Shown here: one piece after another, positions 43,740-53,970 of the stretch
Layout: the number at the start of each line of letters is the position of its first letter
How positions within the stretch are numbered: the stretch's first letter is position 1
From: Pantoea cypripedii
GTDB taxonomy: Bacteria; Pseudomonadota; Gammaproteobacteria; Enterobacterales; Enterobacteriaceae
Assembly: GCF_011395035.1 (NCBI RefSeq)
Contig: NZ_CP024770.1
Coordinates: 352,100 to 416,099, forward strand
Length of the DNA stretch: 64,000 nucleotides
Direction of reading: 5' to 3'
Notes under the pieces: generated by a model
The model's database searches: none
The model's input: the letters and a program-made list of their open reading frames with translations, nothing else
Told to the model about the DNA's origin: nothing
Made by a program: the position numbers and the translations under genes

Positions 43740-45236
43740 GTGAGAAAAGCCATTATTTCTTTAGTTAGTGGGAATTTAATATCTAAAGGATTAGGACTAG
43801 TAAGGGAAATGATTGTCGCCGCTCTATTTGGTACTGGCTATATTAACGGTGCCTATAGAGTGGCTCAAACAGGAACATTGGTTCCGGTAAACTTTTTGGT
43901 AAGTGATAGTCTCACAGCCTTCATTCCTTTATATAAAATATTTTTCAATGAAAACAGAGAAAAAGCCCATCTGTTCTTTTGGTCAATGCAATTTCTATTT
44001 TTGTTTTTTTCGTCACTTCTAACCCTTGGCGCAATCCTTTTCGTTGAGCCGTGGTTAGAATTAATTGCCCCTGGATTAGATCCTGCGACAAGGAAACTAT
44101 CAAGGGATATGCTTATTGTTATGAGTTTTGGTATTCCATTGTACCTTAGCTCTGCTCTAATTAATTATGTGGAAATGGCTCATGATGACTTCTTTCCAAT
44201 GTCAGTTCGGCCATCTGTACAAAATGTCGGAATGCTAATAGGTGCAGTGATTTCTTACTACTTAAAAAATCCGATTTATTTAGCTTGGGGGTTTACAGCA
44301 AGTTATATTTATTTTTTCTTATGGGTTTTAATCAGAGGATTAAAGAAAAACTTGTTGGACTTTCCTAAGCATATTGATCGAGATATTCTTATATCAGTGA
44401 TACGTTACTTTTGGAAAACTCTCAGACCATTGATCTTACTTCCAATAATGAGTCAGGGAAATATTGCAGTGGAAAGGGCTGTTGCTACATTAGTTAGTAT
44501 TACCGCAATATCAGCTCTCGATTATGCAAAGTTCATCACTGAAACTTTAATCCTTGTAGTGTCTACACCAGTAGCACTTGCTGGCCTCGCAACATGGGGA
44601 GGGATGTCAGAATTAGAGATTAAGAAAAGACTAATTAACGGCGTTAATCTCTTATTGATCTTTGCACTACCATTTTCAGTGTTTTCGTACATGCACTCGG
44701 AATCAATTGTGTCTGTTTTATTTGAAAGAGGTAAATTTGACCAATCATCAATTATAGCGACATCAAATATCCTCCAGGGAATGTCTTTTGGTTTGTGGGC
44801 TAACGTAATTGGTTATGTATTGATTAAGGCTCTGAATGCGAAGTTGAAAAATTCAGCTGTTATGATAATTATGGCTATTTCACTAGCAGGAAATGTATGT
44901 TTTAATTTGATTTTTCATACTTATTATTCAGAGGCAACATTAGGGTATGGCTATTCAATTTATGGTTGCTTAATGTTCATTTGCAGTATTTATGTTTTGG
45001 ATATATATAGAGAGACATCTAAAACGTTCATTATCGTAATTTTAGGCTGCGTTCTATATTTGTTTATTTCAGACTTTAGTTTTTTTATATTTAATAATTT
45101 AGTTTCATTGTTTCTAAATGGTGTTATTTTTCTTTTGTTCTGGTCTTTATATGCTTTATTATTTCCTCAATTAAGAGGGAGTTTATATCCGCTAATAAAA
45201 AGAAAGGCAAAACATGATCAAAAAATTAAAGTTTAG
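43740..45236 (+). CDS. MurJ/MviN-like lipid II/polysaccharide flippase
   Basis: 498 residues starting at GTG 43740, with 13-14 membrane segments. The N-terminus (ISLVSGNLISKGLGLVREMIVAALFGTG) and the central LRPLILLPIMSQGNIAVERAVATLVS segment resemble MurJ-superfamily proteins, which flip polyprenyl-linked glycans. In an EPS locus this would act as a Wzx-type flippase of the repeat unit. A second, WzxC-type exporter is at 54.8 kb, so the locus has two. It overlaps the downstream acyltransferase gene by 23 bp. Confidence 0.8.
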   Translation: MRKAIISLVSGNLISKGLGLVREMIVAALFGTGYINGAYRVAQTGTLVPVNFLVSDSLTAFIPLYKIFFNENREKAHLFFWSMQFLFLFFSSLLTLGAILFVEPWLELIAPGLDPATRKLSRDMLIVMSFGIPLYLSSALINYVEMAHDDFFPMSVRPSVQNVGMLIGAVISYYLKNPIYLAWGFTASYIYFFLWVLIRGLKKNLLDFPKHIDRDILISVIRYFWKTLRPLILLPIMSQGNIAVERAVATLVSITAISALDYAKFITETLILVVSTPVALAGLATWGGMSELEIKKRLINGVNLLLIFALPFSVFSYMHSESIVSVLFERGKFDQSSIIATSNILQGMSFGLWANVIGYVLIKALNAKLKNSAVMIIMAISLAGNVCFNLIFHTYYSEATLGYGYSIYGCLMFICSIYVLDIYRETSKTFIIVILGCVLYLFISDFSFFIFNNLVSLFLNGVIFLLFWSLYALLFPQLRGSLYPLIKRKAKHDQKIKV

Positions 45237-45774
45237 GTTTTTATTTGCATTCATTAGAGCCATTTTATATAAAATAAAATATGGAAGTAATATCGAAATA
45301 AACCCATTTAAAGTATACATATCTTCATCTGTAAAAATAGCAATATCAGGCAATGGTAGGATAATAATAAAATCAGAAAAAGATAGAGTTTTTATTTCAA
45401 GGAACACAACAATTCATTGTTCATCAGGGGTGCTTGAAATTGGTAATGGAGTTTTCTTTAATGAGAACAATCAGATCGTTTGCCATGAGAGTATTGTGAT
45501 TGGCGACGATTGCATGTTTGGCCCAAATGTATGCCTATACGATTCTGATCATTTCTTTGAAGATAGAGATATCCTTATAAGAAATCAGGGTTATAAGAAG
45601 AAAAAAGTAGTAATTGGTGAAGATGTCTGGATAGGAGCTGGCTCGGTGCTTACTAAAGGAACAATCATTGGGAGGCATACTGTTATTGGTGCGAATGCGG
45701 TAGTGCGTGGAATACTAAATGGTAATTCAGTCTATGCTGGGAATCCCGTAAAACTATTAAAGGAACTATCATGA
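45214..45774 (+). CDS. Hexapeptide-repeat acyltransferase
   Basis: 186 residues with left-handed β-helix repeats (IGNGVFFNENNQIV; IGDDCMFGPNVCLYDSDHF; IGEDVWIGAGSVLTKGTIIGRHTVIGANAVV), where the D-x-H of DSDHF is the usual catalytic His position. The C-terminus AGNPVKLLKEL is standard for the family. Probably O-acetylates a sugar of the EPS repeat unit. Overlaps the flippase gene upstream and the glycosyltransferase gene downstream (ATGA), so translation is coupled. Confidence 0.87.
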   Translation: MIKKLKFRFLFAFIRAILYKIKYGSNIEINPFKVYISSSVKIAISGNGRIIIKSEKDRVFISRNTTIHCSSGVLEIGNGVFFNENNQIVCHESIVIGDDCMFGPNVCLYDSDHFFEDRDILIRNQGYKKKKVVIGEDVWIGAGSVLTKGTIIGRHTVIGANAVVRGILNGNSVYAGNPVKLLKELS

Positions 45775-46940
45775 GCTCAATAAACGAAAATAATGAAATT
45801 GTGCTTCTTTCTACAGCCGATTGGGATAATCCATTTTGGACGAATAAGCAACATGTTGCTGTTGAGTTTGCAAGAAGGGGATACAAAGTATTTTATATTG
45901 ATTCACTGGGTCTTAGAAAACCAAGCATGAATAAAAAAGATCTCAGTAGGATTTTTAGACGCTTGTTTAAGGCATTGAGACCACCAAAAAAAGTACAAAA
46001 AAACATTTGGGTATGGTCTCCTATAACATTACCTTGGAATCAATATAGCTTTGTCAGGAAATTCAATAGACTCTATTTTAAGTTCTTCTTGACTGTTTGG
46101 TCGAAAATTTATGGTTTCAAACGACCTTGGTTGTGGACTTATAATCCGCTAAGCACTGAATATATAGAACCATCCGATTTTACCAAGACAATTTACCACT
46201 GCGTTGATGAAATTAAAGCCCAGCCTGGAATGCCAATCGAAATACTTGAGCGAGAGGAAAGGGTTCTCTTATCTAAATCTGATATTGTCTTTGTTACAGC
46301 TCCTAAGTTGAAAGAAAATCGCGTTCAATGGAATGATAATATATATTATTTTTCTAATGTGGCCGATTTCTCGCATTTTAACAGAGCGATAGTGGAGAAG
46401 TTTGACAAACCAGTCGAGTTAGTAAATCTTGAAGGACCTGTTCTGGGTTTTATTGGCGCAGTAAGCAGCTATAAAATAGACTTTTCGTTGCTAAGTAAAT
46501 TGGCCGAAACAAGGCCAGGTTATAATATCGTGATCATTGGTCTGGTTGGAGAGGGAGATCCATCTACTAATATCAATACGTTAACGAAGCATAATAATAT
46601 ACATCTTATCGGTCCTAAAGATTACTCTATACTTCCTGTCTATTTAAAGTATTTTGATGTGGCATTATTGCCTAATCATATTAATGAATATACAGATAAT
46701 ATGTTTCCGATGAAATTTTTTGAATATCTAGCTGCGGGAAAACCTGTAGTAAGTGTTAATTTAAAAGCTATTCAGGAATTCAGTAATGTAGTTAAGATTG
46801 GCAGGAATCCGGAAGAGTTTATAGACTGTGTTGATCAGGTGTTGGCTGGTGATGTTGCGGACTTGAATACAAGGTTGGATTTGGCCCAACAATATACATA
46901 CGAATCCAGAATGGATAAGATGCTTAAATTAATCGATTGA
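45771..46940 (+). CDS. Glycosyltransferase (GT1/GT4-like)
   Basis: 389 residues. N-terminal half begins VLLSTADWDNPFWTNKQHVAVEFARRGYKVFYIDSLG; C-terminal Rossmann half holds GPVLGFIGAVSSYKIDFSLL, IIGLVGEGDPSTNI, NIHLIGPKDYSILPVYLKYFDVALLPNHI and MFPMKFFEYLAAGKPVVS, the nucleotide-sugar-binding tail. Such proteins occur in EPS and teichuronic acid gene clusters (TuaH-like). Likely adds one sugar of the repeat. Donor and linkage not readable. Confidence 0.82.
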   Translation: MSSINENNEIVLLSTADWDNPFWTNKQHVAVEFARRGYKVFYIDSLGLRKPSMNKKDLSRIFRRLFKALRPPKKVQKNIWVWSPITLPWNQYSFVRKFNRLYFKFFLTVWSKIYGFKRPWLWTYNPLSTEYIEPSDFTKTIYHCVDEIKAQPGMPIEILEREERVLLSKSDIVFVTAPKLKENRVQWNDNIYYFSNVADFSHFNRAIVEKFDKPVELVNLEGPVLGFIGAVSSYKIDFSLLSKLAETRPGYNIVIIGLVGEGDPSTNINTLTKHNNIHLIGPKDYSILPVYLKYFDVALLPNHINEYTDNMFPMKFFEYLAAGKPVVSVNLKAIQEFSNVVKIGRNPEEFIDCVDQVLAGDVADLNTRLDLAQQYTYESRMDKMLKLID

Positions 46941-47062
46941 TCCCTGTCATTAGTTATTGCAGACGTACTCTTGCTCTATTCATCATGGGATGAACACCAT
47001 AGTACATTCTCATTCCCATAATATCATTTAAATGCTTACTTTTAGTCTGTAATGGTAACAGT

Positions 47063-48319
47063 ATGTACTTAAAATTTTTTGTGTTCCTGTCATTAGTAAC
47101 ATCTGTTCCACTTCTATTTATTATTCCTGGAGGCACTGATGTCCCATTAAGTTTTGTTGTGTCACTATTTCTATTTCCGTCTTTAGTTGAAAATATTAAA
47201 TTCTTTTTTAGAAAGAAATTATTTGCTGTCTCTGTATTAATCCTTATGACTCAAATTATAAGCCTGCTTTGGTCTATAAAAGTTTCTGAGGGATTTAGAG
47301 ATATTTGTTATATGCTTAGCTTTTGGTTTCTAATTTCCGGCATATACAGTCTTCATAAAAAATCGCCTGACTCATTGTTGAAAATCATTAAATGCTTTCT
47401 AATTTTAGTATGTTTCGAAGCAGTAACAATCATCATATTTAGACTTTTGCCGGAGATGAAATTATCACTCGTGTTGTCTCCTCCAATGCGATATTTATTG
47501 GGCCAGAATGTGCTGGACTCTTTGGTCCTGGAGGGCGCTAGAAATAACTTCTATGATCCTGAGAAATCGGGAGGCCTCCTTTTCATTAATGCCAACATTG
47601 CTGCATGCTATGTCGGAATTAGCTCATTTCTTTCGTACAATGTAGCAAAGTTAAAGAATGACAAATTGTTATATGCAATTTCATTTGTGTTATGGTTCTC
47701 TGTGTTTTTTTCAGGTTCAAAAGCGTCAGCAATTTTTGCCATATTAATACCAGGGTTTATTTATATAGTGAATTCCTCTAGCAAAAAAAGGATGTCTCTT
47801 CTTGTGTTTGGAGCCATTCCTATTCTTGCGCTGTTGTTATATTTTTCTATATTCAATGTCGACATTAATAATACTTTTCTAACATCCACCGCTGATACAA
47901 CAGACAGTAGGATGGAGATTTGGAGTTATGGTGTTAATTCTTTTATTGCTAGTCCAATATTAGGTTTAGGATATGGAGGGTGGATGGCTGGCTATGCTAA
48001 AATAGCGACCGTACTATACCCTCCCCATAATACAATTATGTATATGTGGGCTAAGTCTGGAATCTTTTCAGCCTTTTTCGGTCTTCTTTTTATTTATCTT
48101 GTTATCAAAAGTGCTTTCAAATCTATCAGTTCACCGCTTCATCACATAAAAAGGGCAGGAACAACTTTGCTAATGGTCTCTGGCTGGTTGTTTTTGCATG
48201 GGTTTGGTGAGAATTTCGGTTTGATAGGTGATCCACATCAAATGATAGTGTTAGCCATTGCAATTTCTATGAATTTCTCAATAACTGGAAGTAGTAAGTC
48301 AAATTATGAAGTGGTTTAG
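47063..48319 (+). CDS. Wzy-type polysaccharide polymerase / O-antigen ligase-like
   Basis: 418 residues, about 10-11 membrane helices with a periplasmic loop (SADTTDSRMEIWSYGVNSFIASPILGLGYGG) before HNTIMYMWAKSGI, the WzyC-like signature. Wzy proteins are poorly conserved, so the call relies on topology, loop pattern and being the only candidate in the locus. It would join repeat units on the periplasmic side after the flippase acts. Confidence 0.82.
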   Translation: MYLKFFVFLSLVTSVPLLFIIPGGTDVPLSFVVSLFLFPSLVENIKFFFRKKLFAVSVLILMTQIISLLWSIKVSEGFRDICYMLSFWFLISGIYSLHKKSPDSLLKIIKCFLILVCFEAVTIIIFRLLPEMKLSLVLSPPMRYLLGQNVLDSLVLEGARNNFYDPEKSGGLLFINANIAACYVGISSFLSYNVAKLKNDKLLYAISFVLWFSVFFSGSKASAIFAILIPGFIYIVNSSSKKRMSLLVFGAIPILALLLYFSIFNVDINNTFLTSTADTTDSRMEIWSYGVNSFIASPILGLGYGGWMAGYAKIATVLYPPHNTIMYMWAKSGIFSAFFGLLFIYLVIKSAFKSISSPLHHIKRAGTTLLMVSGWLFLHGFGENFGLIGDPHQMIVLAIAISMNFSITGSSKSNYEVV

Positions 48320-48346
48320 CTTTCAACGCTTTATATAAGGTGCTGA

Positions 48347-49360
48347 ATGATGTTTATTAAGAGGTTTTTGATACTAATCTATTTTTTTTTATTATTATTA
48401 CCATTGTCGTCTGGAGCATTCACACTAGGCGTCAATATTAGAGTTTTTAATTCTAATAAGGAAGCAATAAAAGAAAATCTTGATATTATTAAATCACTGA
48501 ACATTAAGTCCGTCAGGGTTGATATGCCCTGGAAAATTGTTGAGAAAACAAAAGGGCAGTTAGTGATTCCTGATAATTGGGATTACTTTGTTGATTATGC
48601 AAATTCTATTGGTTTGAATGTGTTATGCATATTAGACTATGGTAACCAATTTTATGATCATGGTGATAAGCCACGCAGTAAAGAAGCAATATCAGGGTTT
48701 GTAAATTACATAAACTTTTTAACTTCGCACTATCGTGAAAAAATAAAGTATTATCAAGTCTGGAATGAATGGAACGGAAAGGTTGGAAACACAACACCGG
48801 GAACAGTTGACGAGTATAAAAATATTGTCAGATCTGCTTACCCTGTAATAAAATCTAACGCTCCACAATCAATAGTAATAACTGGTTCTTTTTCTTCCGC
48901 AGCTTTTAATAAGGCAATTGGAATTGAAAATAGAGGTGATTATTTACGAGATTATTTAACGCCGGATATGGCAAATTTTACTGACGCAATAGCTGTTCAT
49001 CCTTACACAACATATCGTAAATATCCTTTTGACCAATATTCGTATTATCTTAGGCAAATTCGATATGCATACAACCTGGTCAAAGAAAATCCGTATTTTA
49101 AAAGCAAACAAGTTTTCATCACAGAAATAGGATGGAGTACATCAATTTCACCGTTCAGTGTTTCTCTTTTGTCACAGTCAAAACTACTTAATGAATCATT
49201 ATGTGATGCAAGAAAAGCAGGGTACGCAGGAGTGTTTGTTTATAAATTTAATGATTCAAAATCCTTTTCGAATGAAACAGAAGACGGGTTTGGAATACTC
49301 TATGATAATTTGAGGAAGAAACCAGCGGCAAATATGATTGGCAATTTACAGTGCAATTAA
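48347..49360 (+). CDS. Secreted glycoside hydrolase (GH5/GH39-type, PslG-like)
   Basis: 337 residues with a Sec signal (FLILIYFFLLLLPLSSGAF). TIM-barrel with YQVWNEWNGKVG (acid/base Glu) and KQVFITEIGWSTS (nucleophile Glu), and the RVDMPWKIVEKTKG segment at strand 2. PslG in Pseudomonas Psl loci has the same design; such enzymes trim mislocalised polymer or aid export. Its place directly after wzy in the same operon suggests that the EPS of this locus is its substrate. Confidence 0.82.
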   Translation: MMFIKRFLILIYFFLLLLPLSSGAFTLGVNIRVFNSNKEAIKENLDIIKSLNIKSVRVDMPWKIVEKTKGQLVIPDNWDYFVDYANSIGLNVLCILDYGNQFYDHGDKPRSKEAISGFVNYINFLTSHYREKIKYYQVWNEWNGKVGNTTPGTVDEYKNIVRSAYPVIKSNAPQSIVITGSFSSAAFNKAIGIENRGDYLRDYLTPDMANFTDAIAVHPYTTYRKYPFDQYSYYLRQIRYAYNLVKENPYFKSKQVFITEIGWSTSISPFSVSLLSQSKLLNESLCDARKAGYAGVFVYKFNDSKSFSNETEDGFGILYDNLRKKPAANMIGNLQCN

Positions 49361-49414
49361 TATTTTTGTATTTTATAAATTCACTTTTATTGAAAATTTT
49401 TTAGGTGATCATTT

Positions 49415-50848
49415 ATGATATTTCCCATCATCATTGCCGGAGGCACTGGAAGTCGTTTGTGGCCTCTATCTAGAGAGTTATATCCAAAGCAGTTCTTGAA
49501 CCTTAATAGTGATTTTTCAATGCTGCAAGTAACAGTCAATAGATTGCAAGGTTTAGAGGTTAGAGAACCTTTAGTCATCTGCAATGAACAACACCGTTTT
49601 TTAGTTGCTGAGCAATTGCGACAGATTGATAAGTTATCGAGAAACATCATTCTTGAACCTGCTGGACGAAATACTGCACCTGCTATTGCGCTGGCCGCAT
49701 TGAGAGCTACTGCAACTAATAATGACGACCCTCTTTTACTGGTTCTTGCAGCAGATCATGTAATTGATGATACATCAGCATTTCACAGCGCAATAAGAAA
49801 AGCTGTTCCACATGCGGAAGATGGAAAGCTCGTCACTTTTGGAATTGTAGCCTCTGGTCCAGAAACGGGTTATGGTTATATCCAACGAGGGAAACACTTA
49901 GATGATGATTTCTCTGGTGCTTACAATGTTAAAAGATTTGTTGAAAAGCCCAATGCAGAAACTGCGCAAACCTATCTAGATAGTGGTGAATATTACTGGA
50001 ATAGCGGGATGTTTCTATTTCGAGCTAAGCGCTATCTTGAGGAGTTGGGGATTCATCGCCCTGATATTTTATCTGCTTGCCAAAAAGCTATGGCCGGTCA
50101 GTCGCCCGATTCATTACAGGACTTTATTCGTGTTGATAAAGATGCTTTCCTGGGATGCCCGGATGAATCCATTGATTATGCTGTAATGGAGAATACATCT
50201 GCCGCTGTAGTTGTCCCTCTTGATGCGGGTTGGAATGATGTGGGGTCATGGTCCGCTCTTTGGGAGGTTAATGAAAAAGATGAAGAAGGTAATGTAGTGA
50301 ATGGGGATGTATTCACTCATAACTCTACGAATTGCTATATCAATACTGAAGAGCAATTCACTGCTGCTATTGGTATACAGAATCTTGTGGTTGTTAGTAC
50401 CAAGGATGCACTCTTAATTATTGATAAATCTAAAGTTCAGGATGTTAAGAAAGTTGTCGAGCATTTGAAGAGCAATTTTCGACGTGAGTATCGAGTTCAT
50501 CGGGAATCATACAGCCCATGGGGAAGAAGTGATCTAATTGTCAATAAACCTCGATATCATATTAATAAGGTAACAGTAAAGCCGGGGGGTAAATTCTCTC
50601 TTCAAATGCATCATCATCGTGCAGAACATTGGGTAGTATTATCTGGTACTGCACAGGTTACGTTAAATGGTGACATTCAATTGCTAACAGAGAACCAGTC
50701 AACCTTCATACCAATAGGTTCCCAACATATGTTGGAAAACCCTGGGAGAATTCCTCTCGAATTACTGGAGATTCAGTCAGGTTCCTATCTGGGTGATGAC
50801 GACATAATTCGTATAAAAGACCATTACGGGATGTATTCGGAGAAGTAA
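49415..50848 (+). CDS. manC: Mannose-1-phosphate guanylyltransferase / mannose-6-phosphate isomerase
   Basis: 477 residues. The N-terminal nucleotidyltransferase has IIAGGTGSRLWPLSRELYPKQFL (GTP binding), FVEKPNAETAQ and YYWNSGMFLF; the C-terminal cupin (KPGGKFSLQMHHHRAEHWVVLSGTA; IPIGSQHMLENPG) is the isomerase half. Makes GDP-mannose from mannose-1-P. Matches E. coli CpsB/ManC (478). Followed one base later by manB, so the pair supplies GDP-mannose to the EPS glycosyltransferases. Confidence 0.94.
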   Translation: MIFPIIIAGGTGSRLWPLSRELYPKQFLNLNSDFSMLQVTVNRLQGLEVREPLVICNEQHRFLVAEQLRQIDKLSRNIILEPAGRNTAPAIALAALRATATNNDDPLLLVLAADHVIDDTSAFHSAIRKAVPHAEDGKLVTFGIVASGPETGYGYIQRGKHLDDDFSGAYNVKRFVEKPNAETAQTYLDSGEYYWNSGMFLFRAKRYLEELGIHRPDILSACQKAMAGQSPDSLQDFIRVDKDAFLGCPDESIDYAVMENTSAAVVVPLDAGWNDVGSWSALWEVNEKDEEGNVVNGDVFTHNSTNCYINTEEQFTAAIGIQNLVVVSTKDALLIIDKSKVQDVKKVVEHLKSNFRREYRVHRESYSPWGRSDLIVNKPRYHINKVTVKPGGKFSLQMHHHRAEHWVVLSGTAQVTLNGDIQLLTENQSTFIPIGSQHMLENPGRIPLELLEIQSGSYLGDDDIIRIKDHYGMYSEK

Positions 50849-50849
50849 A

Positions 50850-52226
50850 ATGTCCGACAAATTAACTTGCTTTAAAGCTTATGATATTCGAGGGAAGTTA
50901 GGCGAAGAATTAAATGAAGATATCGCTTATCGCATTGGTCGTGCTTACGGGGAGTATTTAAAACCAAAAAAAATGGTCGTAGGCGGTGATGTACGATTGA
51001 CCAGTGAAGGATTAAAACTCGCTTTAGCCAAAGGCCTTCAGGATGCAGGTACTGATGTCATCGATATTGGTTTGTCTGGTACTGAAGAGATCTATTTTGC
51101 GACATCTTATTTGAATGTTGATGGCGGTATTGAGGTAACAGCCAGCCATAACCCATTAGATTATAATGGCATGAAACTGGTGCGCGAAGGTTCAAGACCT
51201 ATCAGTGGTGATACCGGCTTGCGTGATATTCAACGCCTGGCGGAAGGCAACGATTTCCCGCCGGTAGACCCGGAAAAAACAGGTTCCTATACCACCATTT
51301 CGGTACTGGATGCCTATGTTGATAAGCTATTCAGCTACATTAATCTGGATAACTTCACTAAGCCGATGAAGTTAGTGCTCAACTCCGGCAACGGTGCTGC
51401 AGGCCATGTTGTTGATGCCATTGAGGCTCGTTTCAAACAAGCGGGTATTGCCATCGAATTTATCAAAGTTCATCACCAGCCAGATGGTAATTTCCCCAAT
51501 GGTATTCCTAATCCCCTGTTGCCGGAGTGCCGTCAGGATACTACCGATGCCGTAGTTGCTTCTCGGGCTGATATGGGTATCGCGTTTGATGGAGATTTTG
51601 ACCGTTGCTTCCTGTTTGATAGCGAAGGGAACTTCATTGAAGGGTATTACATTGTTGGCCTGCTGGCTGAAGCCTTCCTGGAAAAGGATCCTGGCGCGCG
51701 CATCATCCACGATCCGCGTCTGAGCTGGAACACTATTGATGTTGTCAGCCGCGCTGGCGGTGTGCCGGTGATGTCTAAAACTGGTCATGCTTTTATCAAA
51801 GAGCGCATGCGCCAGGAAGATGCGGTGTACGGTGGCGAAATGAGTGCACACCATTATTTCCGTGATTTTGCCTACTGTGATAGCGGCATGATCCCATGGC
51901 TGTTGGTGGCTGAGCTGCTTCAGGTTAAAGGGCAATCACTGCGTCAGCTGGTGAATGATCGCATGGAGGCTTATCCGGCATCTGGCGAAATCAACAGCGT
52001 ACTGGAACAACCGCAGCAGGCAATTGAGCGTGTTTTGCAGCACTATGAAGAAAGTGCATTAACTCTGGATCGTACTGATGGTATCAGCCTGGAATTCTCA
52101 GAGTGGCGTTTTAATTTGCGCAGTTCCAATACAGAACCGGTTGTGCGTCTGAATGTGGAATCGCGTGCTGATGTCGCATTGATGCAACAACACACAGAAA
52201 ATATTCTTGCTATTCTCCGTAATTAA
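50850..52226 (+). CDS. manB: Phosphomannomutase
   Basis: 458 residues. TASHNPLDYNGMK holds the phospho-Ser; AFDGDFDRCFLFD is the metal-binding loop; GGEMSAHHYFRDFAYCDSGM the sugar-binding loop; RSSNTEPVVRLNVES the phosphate-binding loop. Converts mannose-6-P to mannose-1-P. Matches CpsG/ManB. The first ~300 bp looks more AT-rich than the rest of the gene. Confidence 0.94.
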   Translation: MSDKLTCFKAYDIRGKLGEELNEDIAYRIGRAYGEYLKPKKMVVGGDVRLTSEGLKLALAKGLQDAGTDVIDIGLSGTEEIYFATSYLNVDGGIEVTASHNPLDYNGMKLVREGSRPISGDTGLRDIQRLAEGNDFPPVDPEKTGSYTTISVLDAYVDKLFSYINLDNFTKPMKLVLNSGNGAAGHVVDAIEARFKQAGIAIEFIKVHHQPDGNFPNGIPNPLLPECRQDTTDAVVASRADMGIAFDGDFDRCFLFDSEGNFIEGYYIVGLLAEAFLEKDPGARIIHDPRLSWNTIDVVSRAGGVPVMSKTGHAFIKERMRQEDAVYGGEMSAHHYFRDFAYCDSGMIPWLLVAELLQVKGQSLRQLVNDRMEAYPASGEINSVLEQPQQAIERVLQHYEESALTLDRTDGISLEFSEWRFNLRSSNTEPVVRLNVESRADVALMQQHTENILAILRN

Positions 52227-52517
52227 TAACAAAAAGATGACTTTTTAACTTATAAAGTGAGTCAATATTCTAATCATAATTATGAGTGATATTTTCTCAC
52301 TTTTATAATTCATTTTTTGATGCTTTGCTGGTTTTTAAATATGACCAGGTTATTAGTAATGCCAGGGAATCTTGTAAATCCATTCAGTTATGATTTCGAA
52401 GTGTATTAGTTTGGCTTAAAGTCATTTCCCCCATACAGATTTAATAGAGTAATAACGACGAAGATGCCGTAATTACATGGTTCTTTCGTCTCGTGCAGGG
52501 CTAGAGAGGGTTTAATA

Positions 52518-53675
52518 ATGTCACGAAATTTAAGTGTAGGAATTGTTGCCGACTGGTTAGTGGGATTCGCCGGGGCAGAGAGAGTGATCGCTGAATTTAT
52601 TGAACTGTTCCCTGCATCGGAAATTTATTCGGTAGTGGATTTCTTATCCGATGACTCTCGTCATCTTTTTCATGATAAGAAAGCGACAACCTCATTTATT
52701 CAACGTCTGCCGGGTGCTAAAAAGAAATATCAAACATATTTGCCTTTAATGCCGCTTGCTATCGAGCAGCTGGATGTCACGAAGCACGATATTGTGTTAT
52801 CCAGCAGCCATGCGGTCGCAAAAGGGGTGTTAACTGGTCCGGATCAGTTGCATATCAGCTATGTTCACTCTCCCATCCGCTATGCCTGGGATTTCCAGCA
52901 CCAATATTTGCGTGAGTCTGGAATGGATAAAGGCCTGAAGGGTAAGCTGGCACGTTGGATGTTGCATAACATCCGTATGTGGGATTACCGCACCGCCAAT
53001 GGCGTTGACTACTTTATCGCTAACTCCCACTTTATTGCCCGTCGTATCAAAAAAGTGTATGGCAGAGATGCCGATGTCATCTATCCGCCTGTTGATGTTG
53101 ATCGCTTCACCTTGCGTGAGCAGAAAGAGGATTTCTACTTCACTGCATCACGTATGGTGCCCTACAAGCGCATCGATCTGATTGTTGAAGCCTTCAGCCG
53201 CATGCCTGATAAGAAACTGGTGGTGATCGGGGATGGTTCTGAAATGGCAAAAATCAAATCGAAGGCGACGCCGAATGTAGAGATCCTTGGCTATCAACCT
53301 AATGATGTGATGCAAGACCATATGCAGCGCGCCAAAGCGTTTGTCTTTGCGGCTGAGGAAGATTTTGGCATCACTCCTGTTGAGGCTCAGGCATGTGGCA
53401 CCCCGGTGATTGCCTTCGGTAAGGGGGGAGCACTGGAAACCATTCGTCCTTACGGTGAAGAACGTCCCAGTGGTTTGTTCTTCTATGAGCAATCAGCTGA
53501 AGCCATTGTCGATGCCGTAGAGAAGTTTGACCTGGTGCGTGATGAGATACTGCCCGTCGACTGCCGTGCTAACGCCATGCGCTTCTCAGCAGAACGTTTC
53601 CACAATGAGTTGGATTGCTATATCGACAGTAAATGGAAGGCATTTAAGCTGAGTAAAGAAGTAAGTTACTCCTGA
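52518..53675 (+). CDS. GT4-type (mannosyl)transferase
   Basis: 385 residues. Begins NLSVGIVADWLVGFAGAERV, then VLSSSHAVAKGVL, SYVHSPIRYAWDF, FIANSHFIARRIKKVYGRDADVIYPPVDVDRF. The C-domain has FYFTASRMVPYKRIDLIVEAF, VVIGDG, and FGITPVEAQACGTPVIAFGKGGALETI, the GT4 E-x7-E-type motif. Resembles GDP-mannose-dependent transferases of enterobacterial polysaccharide clusters, consistent with manCB upstream. Its GC is higher than that of the genes from 40 to 49 kb. Confidence 0.85.
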   Translation: MSRNLSVGIVADWLVGFAGAERVIAEFIELFPASEIYSVVDFLSDDSRHLFHDKKATTSFIQRLPGAKKKYQTYLPLMPLAIEQLDVTKHDIVLSSSHAVAKGVLTGPDQLHISYVHSPIRYAWDFQHQYLRESGMDKGLKGKLARWMLHNIRMWDYRTANGVDYFIANSHFIARRIKKVYGRDADVIYPPVDVDRFTLREQKEDFYFTASRMVPYKRIDLIVEAFSRMPDKKLVVIGDGSEMAKIKSKATPNVEILGYQPNDVMQDHMQRAKAFVFAAEEDFGITPVEAQACGTPVIAFGKGGALETIRPYGEERPSGLFFYEQSAEAIVDAVEKFDLVRDEILPVDCRANAMRFSAERFHNELDCYIDSKWKAFKLSKEVSYS

Positions 53676-53970
53676 GTTACAACTTTTAAATTCATTAAGA
53701 GGATTTCTTTCTGGATAATTTTATTACTGAGATATAGAGTCTTAGTTAGTAGAAAATTAAGAGGCTCGTAGCCAAAATTAAATGATGTGTCGCAGGCACC
53801 GGAAGAAATGATATCGCCAGAGTGTATTTTCCTATTAACGTAAAGGTGAGGGTATGATTCTGGCGGTTTCAGACATTCGCCGTAATTAGTGACTTTCTGA
53901 TGTTTAATGTGAAAGATGCTTGTTGGAGTTGACTGTCTACTGATTTAATACCAAAGGGTAAAATATTACC

